A stretch of 64,000 bases of DNA from Erysipelotrichaceae bacterium (GCA_015059145.1 SVAZ01000003.1:12992-76991), one strand, 5' to 3'; shown: positions 33,894 to 42,923, counted from the first letter of the stretch. Program-made: numbers and translations. Notes: generated by a model from the sequence alone, not told the origin.

Positions 33894-34802
33894 TTATTTT
33901 AGCCACAGGAAACTTTCATATTTCGTCATATTATTGTTATCTAAAAGCTCCTTTTCCTCTATATTTTCACCTAAAAACTCAACCACATCTGATAGAGATA
34001 CATCTTCATCAACCTCTATAAAGGAATGATTCATACAAATTCTTCCTACAATATTGTAATATTTATTTTTAATAAATACTCTTCCCTTATAATGTGTCCT
34101 TAGCCCATTATAATAGCCTATATCAGTAACAGCAATTAATAGATCCTTAGGAGCCTTAAACTCTCCCTCATATCCAACCGTTTCACCCTTTAAAACCCTT
34201 TTAATTTCTAAAACCCTTCCATATAAGGAAATACTATTTTCATAAATAAGCCTTCCTATTCTTAAAGGGTAATTATGATATCCATAGGCAAGGCTACCAC
34301 CAAAGGTAAATCTCTTATTGTATTTATTACATAAATAAGCTATTTCCTTCATAGCTACAAGATTATCATCCTTAGCAGTATAAAAGTGCATATATACCTC
34401 TTCTAAATATTCATTATCAAAGAGCCTCTCATTATATTTTTTTATACCAAATCTATTCATGCCAGAGTCAAGCTCTAAAGCAAATCTTAATGAATTGTAT
34501 GTATAATATTGATAGTCCTCAATATTAATAGCTGTAGGTATAATTTTATATTTAATAAGGCTTACTATATAATCTCTAGATGGGCCTAATAATATAAGCC
34601 TTTTATCACAAATAACTCTAGCCTTGATAGCCTCATCTAAAGTATTTAAATAAAATGTATCCACATTATTCTTAATAGCTAAAGGTATAATTTTATCCAT
34701 TTTAAAGCCATATGCATCGTTCTTTAAAACTAAGCTTACCCTATTAGTTTTTAATACCCTCTTAAGATTTTCTTCTATCCTTTGATAATCTATCTTTTTC
34801 AA
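33894..34802 (-). CDS. alr: Compact alanine racemase
   Basis: 302 residues, against 360-390 for typical Alr. The PLP lysine is in LVLKNDAYGF (Lys27), the Arg of the cofactor site in YPLRIGRLIY, the dimer/substrate block in ALELDSGMNRFGI, and the second catalytic base Tyr in DIGYYNGLR, followed by VGRICMNHSFIEV. So the fold-type III racemase core is complete; the missing 60-80 residues come from loops and the C-terminal strand domain. Start is TTG 34802 with GGTGAT five bases upstream. Makes D-alanine for peptidoglycan; some members have other amino-acid substrates. Confidence 0.85.
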   Translation of the reverse strand: MKKIDYQRIEENLKRVLKTNRVSLVLKNDAYGFKMDKIIPLAIKNNVDTFYLNTLDEAIKARVICDKRLILLGPSRDYIVSLIKYKIIPTAINIEDYQYYTYNSLRFALELDSGMNRFGIKKYNERLFDNEYLEEVYMHFYTAKDDNLVAMKEIAYLCNKYNKRFTFGGSLAYGYHNYPLRIGRLIYENSISLYGRVLEIKRVLKGETVGYEGEFKAPKDLLIAVTDIGYYNGLRTHYKGRVFIKNKYYNIVGRICMNHSFIEVDEDVSLSDVVEFLGENIEEKELLDNNNMTKYESFLWLK

Positions 34803-34827
34803 TATATATCACCAATAAAGTATATGT

Positions 34828-34856
34828 TTGGAAATTTTATTTATACTTTCTATAAT
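34828..34856 (+). promoter_or_regulatory. Promoter of the small plus-strand unit
   Basis: TTGGAA (34828-34833), 17-base spacer, TATAAT (34851-34856), 24 bases before the small ORF at 34880. Confidence 0.6.
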
Positions 34857-34879
34857 TTCTGCATATATTAATAATGGTG

Positions 34880-34963
34880 ATGGCTTTGGATGATTTATTA
34901 ATTATTATTTTAGTACTTTTTATTATACTTTATTTAGTTAATAGGCTTCCAAGCAAAAAATAA
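34880..34963 (+). CDS. Possible 27-residue single-helix membrane peptide
   Basis: MALDDLLIIILVLFIILYLV followed by a basic tail NRLPSKK. One hydrophobic helix with acidic residues at the start and lysines at the end would sit across or along the membrane. It has its own promoter and an intrinsic terminator immediately after the stop, so it forms a transcript of roughly 120 bases on the strand opposite to its neighbours. The ribosome site is weak (GGTG adjacent to the ATG), which is the main doubt; it could instead be a small RNA. Confidence 0.4.
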   Translation: MALDDLLIIILVLFIILYLVNRLPSKK

Positions 34964-34990
34964 AGGACCTCTCGGTCCTTTTTTTTCTTA
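34958..34990. terminator. Bidirectional terminator
   Basis: AAAGGACC / GGTCC with TCTC loop and TTTTTTTT on the plus side, TTTATTTTTTG on the minus side. It serves the small plus-strand unit and the lipoprotein gene. Confidence 0.85.
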
Positions 34991-35521
34991 TTCAAAATTG
35001 AATTCAGTATAAATATAAGTAGCTAAAGCTGAATAATTAACTGATGAGCCATCAACAAAATGCTTAAGCTTATCATCAGTAGCTGCATCAGTAGTATCTA
35101 ATAATAAATTACCCTTATCATAAATTAATACTACTAGGTCAGATGAAATCTTACTTGGATCATTAACACCAAAAGCTTCCTTTAGCATTTTTCTATCAGC
35201 AGGCTTATTAACAAATTCAGCACAATCAATAAATTGTAGCTTACCTTCAAAGCCTAAATAATCAGCATCATCCTGTAATGTAGTCATTGTTGATGGAGCT
35301 AAAGTAGCATTTGATGAGCCTAAAACTAAAACAAATGTCTTATCCTCTTCAATCATTGCCTTTGCAGAATCTACTGTAACAACCTCAAAAATGTTTTCCT
35401 TTTCGATTTCAGCACCAGCCTTTGACCAATCACCATAAAAATTATATTCACAGCTTGCAAGCATTACAGCTGCAACTAAAATAACCGCTAAAGCGGAAAT
35501 ACCCTTAATAAACTTAGACAC
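34988..35521 (-). CDS. Lipoprotein of unknown function
   Basis: 177 residues. N-terminal hydrophobic segment and lipobox LASC (Cys24) predict export and lipid anchoring. The mature part has a TFVLVLGSSNATLAPSTMTTL segment, then DLVVLIYDKGNLLL, loosely like a thioredoxin fold with the CxxC replaced; this is a weak impression. Start is GTG 35521 with GGAGG seven to eight bases upstream. It stands alone between the FG-GAP gene and the small unit. Confidence 0.7.
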   Translation of the reverse strand: MSKFIKGISALAVILVAAVMLASCEYNFYGDWSKAGAEIEKENIFEVVTVDSAKAMIEEDKTFVLVLGSSNATLAPSTMTTLQDDADYLGFEGKLQFIDCAEFVNKPADRKMLKEAFGVNDPSKISSDLVVLIYDKGNLLLDTTDAATDDKLKHFVDGSSVNYSALATYIYTEFNFE

Positions 35522-35588
35522 GATAATTCCTCCATTAATATAAATGCCTTTTTATTATATACGAATTTTAACCATTTTTCAAGCATTA

Positions 35589-37544
35589 TCACTCTAAAGG
35601 CAATAAATATTCTCCTCTATAATTAGAAAAGCCTTCATCCGGATATTTTTCATACTCTACTGAGCTTGTAAAGCTTGAAGCCTTATAAATCCACATTGAT
35701 TTTTGATCCCAGCAAAGTATCTCATCTATACCGTCATCATCAACATCATACACCTCACTACATAATGTAGGGTGACCATCATTTGGAAAAAGGACAACCT
35801 TATCTAAATCATAATCTGCGAGTCCTCCATCCTCACCACTATGAAGTAAGATAAGTATGTGCTTACCATCATAATTAACTGGTGTAATAACATTACCATT
35901 TGAGCTTTGCTCAAACTCTGTAATTAAATTACCATTACAATCGTACATTGCAATAATTCCATCACTACCCCAAAAGGCTGTAGCACAAATTTGAAGCCCT
36001 TCAATATTATCACTATATTTAGCAACACTTATTCTTTGAGCATGACCAATATTATTATGCTTAAATATAGTGCCATCTATATTAACAATATTCATACCCT
36101 CATTACCACTTGCTAAAACCAATCTCTTAGGATGGTCCTTATGTAGCCTTGCATAGATGATCTCATCTGTATGATCTGAATTCATAGGAAGAGAGAAAAT
36201 CATTTTCCCATCATGATCAATCATATCATAGCCTACAAACATTTCATCCTTGCCATCATTATCAAAATCATAGATATATGGGAAATGACCTGTATTCTTA
36301 TTATGATATCTCCACATAAGCTCCATATTAGTATTATAGGCCCAAACATTTTGATATCTATCCTTAAGGATAAAATCTCCCTTATAGCCTAAGCCCTCAA
36401 AGTCTGCGACCCTAATTGCATCAACATTCAATCTATAAAAGGGCTCATTCTTAACTAGCTCATCACCCTTAATGATAGGTGTAGGCATTTTCTTAATAAC
36501 CTCACCAGTTAATAAATCAGCTATAATAACCTCAAAATCCATAGAATAGATTACCTCTAATCTACCATCATTATTCATATCAGCAACCTGAAATGGTAAA
36601 TCACATGAAATCAAGGTATTATCCCTTGAGCTATTCTCCTCGCCTCTTTGCCATAAAACATTACCATCATAATCAAATACAGTTAAGCATGATAATCTAG
36701 CGAATGAATCTCTAATCATTCTTTTTTGATGCTGTGCCATAAGAAATAATGGTTTACCTTGAGCATTTGCAATTCTTAATTGTCTACCTGTACCAAAGCC
36801 CTTTAGATCAATCTTATGAATTAGCTTAAGCTTTGGATATTCCTTCCTCTTATCCTCTAGCCTCTTATCATCTAAAGCCTTTAGCTTTAAATGCTTTTCG
36901 TATTCAGCATCCTCTACTCTTACATAAATATCAGAATATCTGCATGCTGATTTTGCCACACATGCAAATCTAGCACCAGCTATTAGCTTTATATCACCAG
37001 ATAAAATAAGCTCATTATCTAGATATACCTCTACATACTTTGAGACCTTAATTTTAACATTATAGGTTTTCAAATCATCAAATTCTAATTTCTTACTATC
37101 GATAATAGTAAAATCATCCTGATATCTTTTATATAAGGAAATAACATTTCCATCCATACCAACTGCATAATAATTTCTAGATGTTATATATGAAAATGCC
37201 ATTCCACATAAATGCTCAAGCTCAAATAATCTAATATTATATTCTAGTTCATAATCACAAAATAGTTTTTCATTATGAACTAATACACAATAAACATTCT
37301 CAAATGCTCCTTTTGTGTTATCTCCTCTATTTTGCTCAAGATATCTCTTATCATTATCAGATGTTATAAGCCAGCTTCCATCAAGGCTTCTCCACTGATG
37401 AAGCGGAATTGGATCATACCAATTTCCGTAATTACCAGGCTCCTTAAAATGATGATACTCACCTAAGGCTGTATGAAATTTATCATAAGGAAATTCATTA
37501 AGCTCTAAATCCTTAAAATCCTCTTTAACTAAAACCTTCATCAT
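35589..37544 (-). CDS. Intracellular FG-GAP/beta-propeller protein, PL11-like
   Basis: 651 residues, no signal peptide. Residues about 80-215 look like a concanavalin/LamG-type domain (FSYITSRNYYAVG, VKIKVSKYVEVYLDNELI). From 235 on there are repeated FG-GAP-like calcium loops: VADMNNDGRLEVIY, YDFDNDGKDEMFVG, YDVDDDGIDEILCW, the arrangement of an 8-bladed propeller. Rhamnogalacturonan lyases of family PL11 have this kind of propeller and end in a similar NYRGEYLLP tail, so a role on pectin fragments taken up by the cell is possible. It overlaps the HAD gene by four bases. Confidence 0.6.
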   Translation of the reverse strand: MMKVLVKEDFKDLELNEFPYDKFHTALGEYHHFKEPGNYGNWYDPIPLHQWRSLDGSWLITSDNDKRYLEQNRGDNTKGAFENVYCVLVHNEKLFCDYELEYNIRLFELEHLCGMAFSYITSRNYYAVGMDGNVISLYKRYQDDFTIIDSKKLEFDDLKTYNVKIKVSKYVEVYLDNELILSGDIKLIAGARFACVAKSACRYSDIYVRVEDAEYEKHLKLKALDDKRLEDKRKEYPKLKLIHKIDLKGFGTGRQLRIANAQGKPLFLMAQHQKRMIRDSFARLSCLTVFDYDGNVLWQRGEENSSRDNTLISCDLPFQVADMNNDGRLEVIYSMDFEVIIADLLTGEVIKKMPTPIIKGDELVKNEPFYRLNVDAIRVADFEGLGYKGDFILKDRYQNVWAYNTNMELMWRYHNKNTGHFPYIYDFDNDGKDEMFVGYDMIDHDGKMIFSLPMNSDHTDEIIYARLHKDHPKRLVLASGNEGMNIVNIDGTIFKHNNIGHAQRISVAKYSDNIEGLQICATAFWGSDGIIAMYDCNGNLITEFEQSSNGNVITPVNYDGKHILILLHSGEDGGLADYDLDKVVLFPNDGHPTLCSEVYDVDDDGIDEILCWDQKSMWIYKASSFTSSVEYEKYPDEGFSNYRGEYLLPLE

Positions 37545-38176
37545 TTCACCTCCGATAGAATATCCTTAACACTATTTAAAACCGGAACCTCAGCAGTTTC
37601 TAAAACATCTACTGATTGATGCCCACAGCTTACTAAGATACAGCTAACACCCATAGCCTTAGCGACCTCAAAGTCATGTAATGTGTCACCAATTAAAATT
37701 GCTTCATTAGGATTAATATTACTTTCATCCATAAAGCGAGTCGCAATACAAACCTTACTACTAGCATGAATATTATCTATACCTAAAATCTCATCAAAGC
37801 ATTCAACTATACCATAATGCCTACATTGCTCAAGTAAATTATTTCTTTCACTTGCAGATAATATATACGTCTTAATTCCTCTAGCTCTCAATTCCTTCAC
37901 AGTCTCAACTACACCATCATAAAGCCCACATAATAGGCTTTTAGGCTGATAGCTATTAACAAACTTAATAGAAAGAGATTCAAAGGATTCAATACTAAAA
38001 TCAACTCCAGCATCCCTATAATAATCTTTAATTGGAAATTTAAAAACATGCTTATACGTATCTAAATCTAAAACAGGCTTACCCTGGTTTCTTAAAATCT
38101 CATTTAGTAAATTTAAGCATAAATCAACATCATCTATAATAGTTCCATTAAAATCAAAAAACACATGCTTAATCAT
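37541..38176 (-). CDS. HAD-superfamily hydrolase with DxNGT motif
   Basis: 211 residues from ATG 38176 (GGTGGTG upstream; the longer frame enters the preceding terminator). Motif I is FFDFNGT with nucleophile Asp8; the usual second Asp is Asn10. Motif II is YILSASE, motif III has the Lys of SSKVCIA, motif IV is LIGDTLHDFEVA. The cap insertion after motif I places it with phosphoglycolate-phosphatase-like C1-cap enzymes. The DxN variant occurs in a HAD subgroup, so activity is not excluded. Substrate unknown; it is coupled to the FG-GAP gene, hinting at a sugar phosphate. Confidence 0.8.
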   Translation of the reverse strand: MIKHVFFDFNGTIIDDVDLCLNLLNEILRNQGKPVLDLDTYKHVFKFPIKDYYRDAGVDFSIESFESLSIKFVNSYQPKSLLCGLYDGVVETVKELRARGIKTYILSASERNNLLEQCRHYGIVECFDEILGIDNIHASSKVCIATRFMDESNINPNEAILIGDTLHDFEVAKAMGVSCILVSCGHQSVDVLETAEVPVLNSVKDILSEVK

Positions 38177-38186
38177 AATACACCAC

Positions 38187-38218
38187 CTAAATAAATAATG
38201 TGCCAAAAGCACATTATT
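38187..38218 (-). terminator. Hairpin between WYL regulator and HAD gene
   Basis: AATAATGTGC / GCACATTATT stem (38194-38218) followed by TTATTTATTT on the minus strand. Confidence 0.7.
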
Positions 38219-39154
38219 TTAATACATATGAGAAATATTATTTATTTCCTTTATTACATCCTCTTTCAACCATTCTGGAGATATAACCTTACAGTTTGCA
38301 CCAAACGATAAAACAAAGGTTAAAATCATTGCTTTATTTTGCATATCACACGAGAATCTAATTGTATTATCACCAATATCCTCGATACACTGATTCTTAC
38401 CATATATTCTTTCCTGCATTGCAATTTTTAAATTCTTAAGCTCTAATTCAATATGATAGTAATCACCATTTTGCTTCATACCGAATTGATCTAGATATTT
38501 AGACTCATCATAGGTTCTCATTCTAGTAAAATGCATTCTAGTCTTTTCAATTTTGTCCATTCTATTTAGCTTAAAATATCCAAAATCATTAATATTTTCA
38601 TTCCAAGCCAAAACAAACCAAGATCCATTATATACAAAAAGCTTATATGGATGAATAGTATGCTTCTTCATCGTATTTTGAGCTGATAAATAATCAATGA
38701 CACATGAATATTGTGAATTGATACAATCATCTAATACATTATATCTTTCTTGAAGTAAATTCTTATCCATCGCTAAAGGAAATCTATCATAAATAGCAAT
38801 AGGCGTGATAATTTGCTCTGATTGAAATTGAGCAGCGATCTTACCCATAGCAATCTGATAATCATCAAACTTCATGTATTCACTCTTGCTTAAAAATTCT
38901 GTTGCTTCAAATAAAGCATTCTTCTCATCCTTATTAAGCTTAGCTGATGGTAGTAAATCACTTTTACTTAATCTATATCCACCATAAACACCCTTAATAG
39001 ATTCAACAAAATAACCACAAAGCTCTAATTCCTTAATATATTCCCTAATATTTCTTGGATTAGTCTCTAATATTTCAGCTAGCTCATTAGTAGATACCAA
39101 ATCTCTACAGCTTAATATTTGAACAATCTTAATACATGCAGCGGTTTTACCCAT
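38219..39154 (-). CDS. WYL-domain (YafY/DeoR-like) transcriptional regulator
   Basis: 311 residues. Winged helix at 1-65 (VSTNELAEILETNPRNIREYIKELELCGYFVES), then a WYL ligand domain (about 140-225: VIDYLSAQ..., HPYKLFVYNGSWFVLAW, FKLNRMDKIE) and a C-terminal WCX-type extension. It is the first gene before the HAD and FG-GAP genes and is separated from them by a terminator-like hairpin, so it may control that pair. GAGGTGAT precedes the ATG. Divergent from the MocR gene. Confidence 0.88.
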   Translation of the reverse strand: MGKTAACIKIVQILSCRDLVSTNELAEILETNPRNIREYIKELELCGYFVESIKGVYGGYRLSKSDLLPSAKLNKDEKNALFEATEFLSKSEYMKFDDYQIAMGKIAAQFQSEQIITPIAIYDRFPLAMDKNLLQERYNVLDDCINSQYSCVIDYLSAQNTMKKHTIHPYKLFVYNGSWFVLAWNENINDFGYFKLNRMDKIEKTRMHFTRMRTYDESKYLDQFGMKQNGDYYHIELELKNLKIAMQERIYGKNQCIEDIGDNTIRFSCDMQNKAMILTFVLSFGANCKVISPEWLKEDVIKEINNISHMY

Positions 39155-39211
39155 TTGAAATCACCTCAATCTTATAAATATTTTACCATTTAATATAAAA
39201 TCATTCAACAT

Positions 39212-39240
39212 TTGAAACAATTACTTTTTTATAATATAAT
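39212..39240 (+). promoter_or_regulatory. Promoter of the MocR-type gene
   Basis: TTGAAA (39212-39217), 17-base spacer, TATAAT (39235-39240), about 50 bases before the ATG. Confidence 0.65.
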
Positions 39241-39291
39241 AAATTATCTGGTTCTATAAAAATTCACGAATTATTAGATTGGAGTGGTACC

Positions 39292-40578
39292 ATGGAAATC
39301 ATACTAAACAACAAAAGACCCAAATATATTCAGGTATTTGAGCAAATCTCAAAAATGATAAATTCAGGAATACTAAAAAGCGACACTAGGCTACCATCAA
39401 AAAGAACATTAGCACTAAGCCTTAATGTTAGCCTTAACACAATCGTTAATGCCTATGACCTTCTTTTAGATGAGGGCTACATATACACTATAGAGAAAAA
39501 AGGGTATTTCGTTTCTAATCAGCCAATTGTATCTATACCATCCGCTATAGATATAGCTATAGACTCTAAGGAAAATAAAATAGCCTATGACTTTACAACC
39601 CAAGCTGTAGAGGGCTTTCTTAATCCAAATTGGAAAAAATTAGCTAAGGAAATAATAGATTCATCAGACTATACTAATAACGAACCCTTTAATGGTAGCC
39701 CTAAGCTTCGTGCTATAATAGCCAAGCATCTCTATGAAAATAGAGGAATTAGCGTTAGCTATAATCAAATAATAATCGGCTCAGGAATTGAAATGTTTGA
39801 ACACATTTTAAAGGTTATTGACTGTAATTCTATCACAATGGAAAACCCAGGATATCATAAGCTTAAAATTATAGCCCAAAACATCGGTATTAAGGAGGAA
39901 TATATAGGCTTAGATAACGAAGGAGCTCTAGTGCCAAATAAAAAAACAATTCTATATACAACTCCATTTAACCAATTTCCTACTGGTGTAAAAATGAGTA
40001 TCAGTAGAAAAAAGGAATTAATAAAATGGGCAACAGAAACAAAGAGCTACATAATTGAGGATGACTTTGATGCAGAATTTAGAATAAACTCTGCACCTAC
40101 AACCTCTCTATTTACATTATCTAATGATAGAGTCATCTTCTTCTCTACGTTTTCAACAACCTTATTCCCGGGCTTAAGGCTATCATATGCAATTCTGCCG
40201 ATTAATGTATTAAATAAATATGAGGAAAAATATAATAAATATTCAAATACGGTATCATCATTAAGTCAAAAAATATTAGCTGAGTTTATAAATAGAGGCT
40301 ACTATGCTTCTCACATAAATAAGCTAAAAAGATTATATCTACGTAAGCGTGAAAAATGTATTGAGGTATTGTCAAAATATAATATAGAATATGATGGCAA
40401 AAAAAATTATTTATCTCTACTAATAAAGCTTCCTGATTTTAAAATGAAGGAGGATATTAAAATACAGTCACTGGCTAGCTATGATATAAATAATAAAAAA
40501 ACAGATGTATACATATTAGGTTATACCTCCATCCCAATTGACGAAATTGATGAAGCAATAAAGGTATTAATAAAATGA
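39292..40578 (+). CDS. MocR/PdxR-type regulator without the PLP lysine
   Basis: 428 residues. GntR winged helix at about 8-75 (PKYIQVFEQISKMINSGILK, LPSKRTLALSLNVSLNTIVNAY), then an aminotransferase class I-like domain. Conserved cofactor blocks are present: ENPGYHK, TTPFNQFPTG, IIEDDFDAEFR. The lysine block, normally GTFSKTLFPGLRLGY, reads STFSTTLFPGLRLSY, so the Schiff-base Lys is Thr289 (ACA codon). The protein cannot form the internal aldimine, and may sense another ligand, bind PLP non-covalently or be constitutive. GGAGTGG precedes the ATG. Confidence 0.88.
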   Translation: MEIILNNKRPKYIQVFEQISKMINSGILKSDTRLPSKRTLALSLNVSLNTIVNAYDLLLDEGYIYTIEKKGYFVSNQPIVSIPSAIDIAIDSKENKIAYDFTTQAVEGFLNPNWKKLAKEIIDSSDYTNNEPFNGSPKLRAIIAKHLYENRGISVSYNQIIIGSGIEMFEHILKVIDCNSITMENPGYHKLKIIAQNIGIKEEYIGLDNEGALVPNKKTILYTTPFNQFPTGVKMSISRKKELIKWATETKSYIIEDDFDAEFRINSAPTTSLFTLSNDRVIFFSTFSTTLFPGLRLSYAILPINVLNKYEEKYNKYSNTVSSLSQKILAEFINRGYYASHINKLKRLYLRKREKCIEVLSKYNIEYDGKKNYLSLLIKLPDFKMKEDIKIQSLASYDINNKKTDVYILGYTSIPIDEIDEAIKVLIK

Positions 40579-40667
40579 AAAAATCCGCTTGTGCTATGAG
40601 CCCCATTAGTCTTTCTAGATTTCTCTAGTCCAACTTTTGGGGTTAAGTACATTGTGCGGATTTTTTT
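40578..40667. terminator. Terminator between mocR and galU, with an insertion in its loop
   Basis: Stem AAAAAATCCGC (40578-40588) against GCGGATTTTTTT (40656-40667). Removing the 60-bp element and one TTG copy restores a compact AATCCGC-TTGT-GCGGATT hairpin with T- and A-runs, serving both convergent genes. Confidence 0.75.
40592..40651. mobile_element. 60-bp mini-element with IS3-like ends
   Basis: Starts TGCTATGAGCCCC and ends GGGGTTAAGTACA (TG...CA ends). Its two ends, compared as inverted repeats over 28 bases, agree at about 16 positions and share TG, CCCCA and CTAGA. The right end reads TGTACTTAACCCC and then AAAAGTTGGAC on the minus strand, a pattern like the terminal repeats of IS150/IS3-group elements. 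It is flanked by TTG on both sides (40589-40591 and 40652-40654), a 3-bp target duplication typical of that family. No transposase; probably a MITE or deletion remnant. Confidence 0.5.
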
Positions 40668-41535
40668 ACTTTCTATTATTAATAATCTCCTTCATTGCAT
40701 CAGCTAAATCAGCTCTAGCTAAAGAGAAATCTACTGTTGCCTCTAAGAAGCCTTTCTTAGATCCAATATCATATCTTCTACCATCAATAGCTAATGAATA
40801 AACATCCTCCTTAGCCATTAAGCGTAAAATAGAATCTGTTAATTGAATTTCATTACCTGCACCTCTAGTTTGGTTTTCTAAATAATCAAAAATAGCAGGA
40901 GTTAAAATATATCTACCACCAATAGCTAAATTAGATGGTGCATCCTCTAGCTTTGGCTTTTCTACAACACTTCTTAGCTTTATTAAATCACCAGTAGTCT
41001 TCTCAAAAGGCTCACAAATACCATACTTAGAAACATCGCTATCAGGAACCTCAAGTGTACCTAAAATAGAACAGCCAGTTTTTTCATATGCTTCTAGCAA
41101 TTGCTTAGTCGCAGGCTTTTCTCTACCTACATAAACATCATCACCAAGTAACAAAACAAATGGCTCACCATTAGCAAATTCCTTAGCACATAAAACTGCA
41201 TGTCCTAAGCCTAATTGCTCATATTGATATGTAAAGCTTACATTAATCTTAGAAGGTAATTCATTAATTTGTTCAATTTCAGCTGTTTTATTCTTCTCAG
41301 TTAAGAATCTTTCTAAAACCTCATTCTTACCGAAATGAGTTTTAATGCATTCCTTACCCTCATTAATAATTATTAAGAATTCAGTAATTCCACTATCCAT
41401 TGCCTCTCTAACAATATACTCAATTGTTGGAATATCAACGATAGGAAGCATCTCCTTAGGCATAGCCTTTGTAAATGGTAGGAATCTAGTTCCAAAACCA
41501 GCTGCAGGTATAACTGCCTTAGTAATCTTTTTCAT
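40666..41535 (-). CDS. galU: UTP-glucose-1-phosphate uridylyltransferase
   Basis: 289 residues, the normal GalU/GtaB length. Nucleotide-binding N-terminus AVIPAAGFGTRFLPFTKAMPKEMLP; LGHAVLCA; LLGDDVY; VEKP; GRYILTP; and GRRYDIGSKKGFLEA at the end, all typical. Makes UDP-glucose for wall or membrane glycolipids and capsule. GGAGG precedes the ATG. It lies 23 bases after the upstream membrane-protein gene, so the two are co-transcribed. Confidence 0.96.
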   Translation of the reverse strand: MKKITKAVIPAAGFGTRFLPFTKAMPKEMLPIVDIPTIEYIVREAMDSGITEFLIIINEGKECIKTHFGKNEVLERFLTEKNKTAEIEQINELPSKINVSFTYQYEQLGLGHAVLCAKEFANGEPFVLLLGDDVYVGREKPATKQLLEAYEKTGCSILGTLEVPDSDVSKYGICEPFEKTTGDLIKLRSVVEKPKLEDAPSNLAIGGRYILTPAIFDYLENQTRGAGNEIQLTDSILRLMAKEDVYSLAIDGRRYDIGSKKGFLEATVDFSLARADLADAMKEIINNRK

Positions 41536-41558
41536 AATGAACCTCCAAACAAAACGAA

Positions 41559-42785
41559 TTATTCCTTATCAGTAGTATCCGTAGCTACTACATCAATCTC
41601 TTCTTTAGCCTCTATCTTACTCTCATCTACAGGTGAGGCTTTCTCCTCAGGCTTTGAAGCCGTTTCGCTTATTTGCTTAGATGCTTGTGGCTTTGCCTCT
41701 TTTACAGGTTGAACCTTTGCATCAATTGTGTTTGACTTGTTATAAGCTCCATATCCTTTTCTATAAGTGCCGCTTCTATCCTTAAATACGATAGCCTTAA
41801 TTTGGTTAAAGTGGAATAATAATAAATATAATAGCGCTGCACAAACTAAATATAATAGAAGCATACCAATAGTAGACCAAACTAGCTTACCAGGTCTTAA
41901 ATAATCATCATCATGTCTAAATGCATTCTTTGAATCAATTTCAAAGAATGTTTTCTTAAATCCTACGGTATCATCATCACCATCATAGAATTCATTGAAT
42001 TTAGCCTCTGCTTGATCTGCTGCATCATCATCCTTTGCAACTGTTGCAGAATTATAGTCATTAATGAATGTGTTATATTCTACACTTAATGGCTCAACGT
42101 CACTAAAGAACTTTTGAGAAAAATCTAAATTGATAACAACTGTATCTACTACCTCACCATATGAATCTAAAATATCAATGCTTGAAACAGTACCATTTAA
42201 TGCCATCGCATCAATCATTGTCTTAGTTAATGTTACATTATAGAAGCCCCAATTTGAATAATTAGAAGCGATAGCTCTTTCAACATTTAAAGCAGACTCA
42301 TTAATATTAGTTGGCATTTCCTTATATTGATCAGTATTTAAGGTTGCTGAAACTGTAAAATAATAATCATAGTTTGCGCTATCAGAATTAAATCTAATAC
42401 CAGTTTTATTAAATACCTTATCAGCCACTAAATTTTCATTTTCGTACTCTGGATAGAAAATATAAAGATAATATGAGTTTTCGTAAATATAATCAGTAGC
42501 TATTTCAGCATCTGCACTATCAGATGTATAATACTTATATGTAGATAAAGTAGCTGATGGGAAAATAGCTATATCATATTTATCACTTTCATCAGAGGCA
42601 ATGCTTTCAGCATAGAAGCAACCACCATGAATCTTAGCAACCTCAACATAATCCTTACTTGTAATAGCGCTTGTAGTTAAATTTTGAATATATGTATATG
42701 AATTAGAATTATATCCAATCATATACACAAATATTGCAATTATAAACGCAAATCCTATATATAAAATTCTTAATAAATTTTTCAT
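41559..42785 (-). CDS. Membrane protein with extracytoplasmic domain, unknown function
   Basis: 408 residues. One N-terminal helix (about 5-24), an extracytoplasmic domain of about 260 residues rich in Tyr, Asp and Ser, a second helix at about 300-322 (LVWSTIGMLLLYLVCAALLYLLLF), and a cytoplasmic, probably disordered tail rich in Lys, Glu, Pro and Ser. No family recognised. It comes before galU in the same unit, which hints at an envelope role only by position. Confidence 0.65.
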   Translation of the reverse strand: MKNLLRILYIGFAFIIAIFVYMIGYNSNSYTYIQNLTTSAITSKDYVEVAKIHGGCFYAESIASDESDKYDIAIFPSATLSTYKYYTSDSADAEIATDYIYENSYYLYIFYPEYENENLVADKVFNKTGIRFNSDSANYDYYFTVSATLNTDQYKEMPTNINESALNVERAIASNYSNWGFYNVTLTKTMIDAMALNGTVSSIDILDSYGEVVDTVVINLDFSQKFFSDVEPLSVEYNTFINDYNSATVAKDDDAADQAEAKFNEFYDGDDDTVGFKKTFFEIDSKNAFRHDDDYLRPGKLVWSTIGMLLLYLVCAALLYLLLFHFNQIKAIVFKDRSGTYRKGYGAYNKSNTIDAKVQPVKEAKPQASKQISETASKPEEKASPVDESKIEAKEEIDVVATDTTDKE

Positions 42786-42868
42786 CCTCTTTTAATTCCT
42801 TTCAAGTAATAATTTTTACCCTACAGGTGTTATTGTATCATTTTTTCAAAAAAATTCAACTCTTATAC

Positions 42869-42896
42869 TTTACAAACATAAATAATTGTGTATAAT
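42869..42896 (+). promoter_or_regulatory. tRNA-His promoter
   Basis: TTTACA (42869-42874), 16-base spacer, TATAAT (42891-42896), about 30 bases before the tRNA. Confidence 0.6.
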
Positions 42897-42923
42897 ATTA
42901 AATGCACGATTAAGGGCATATAT

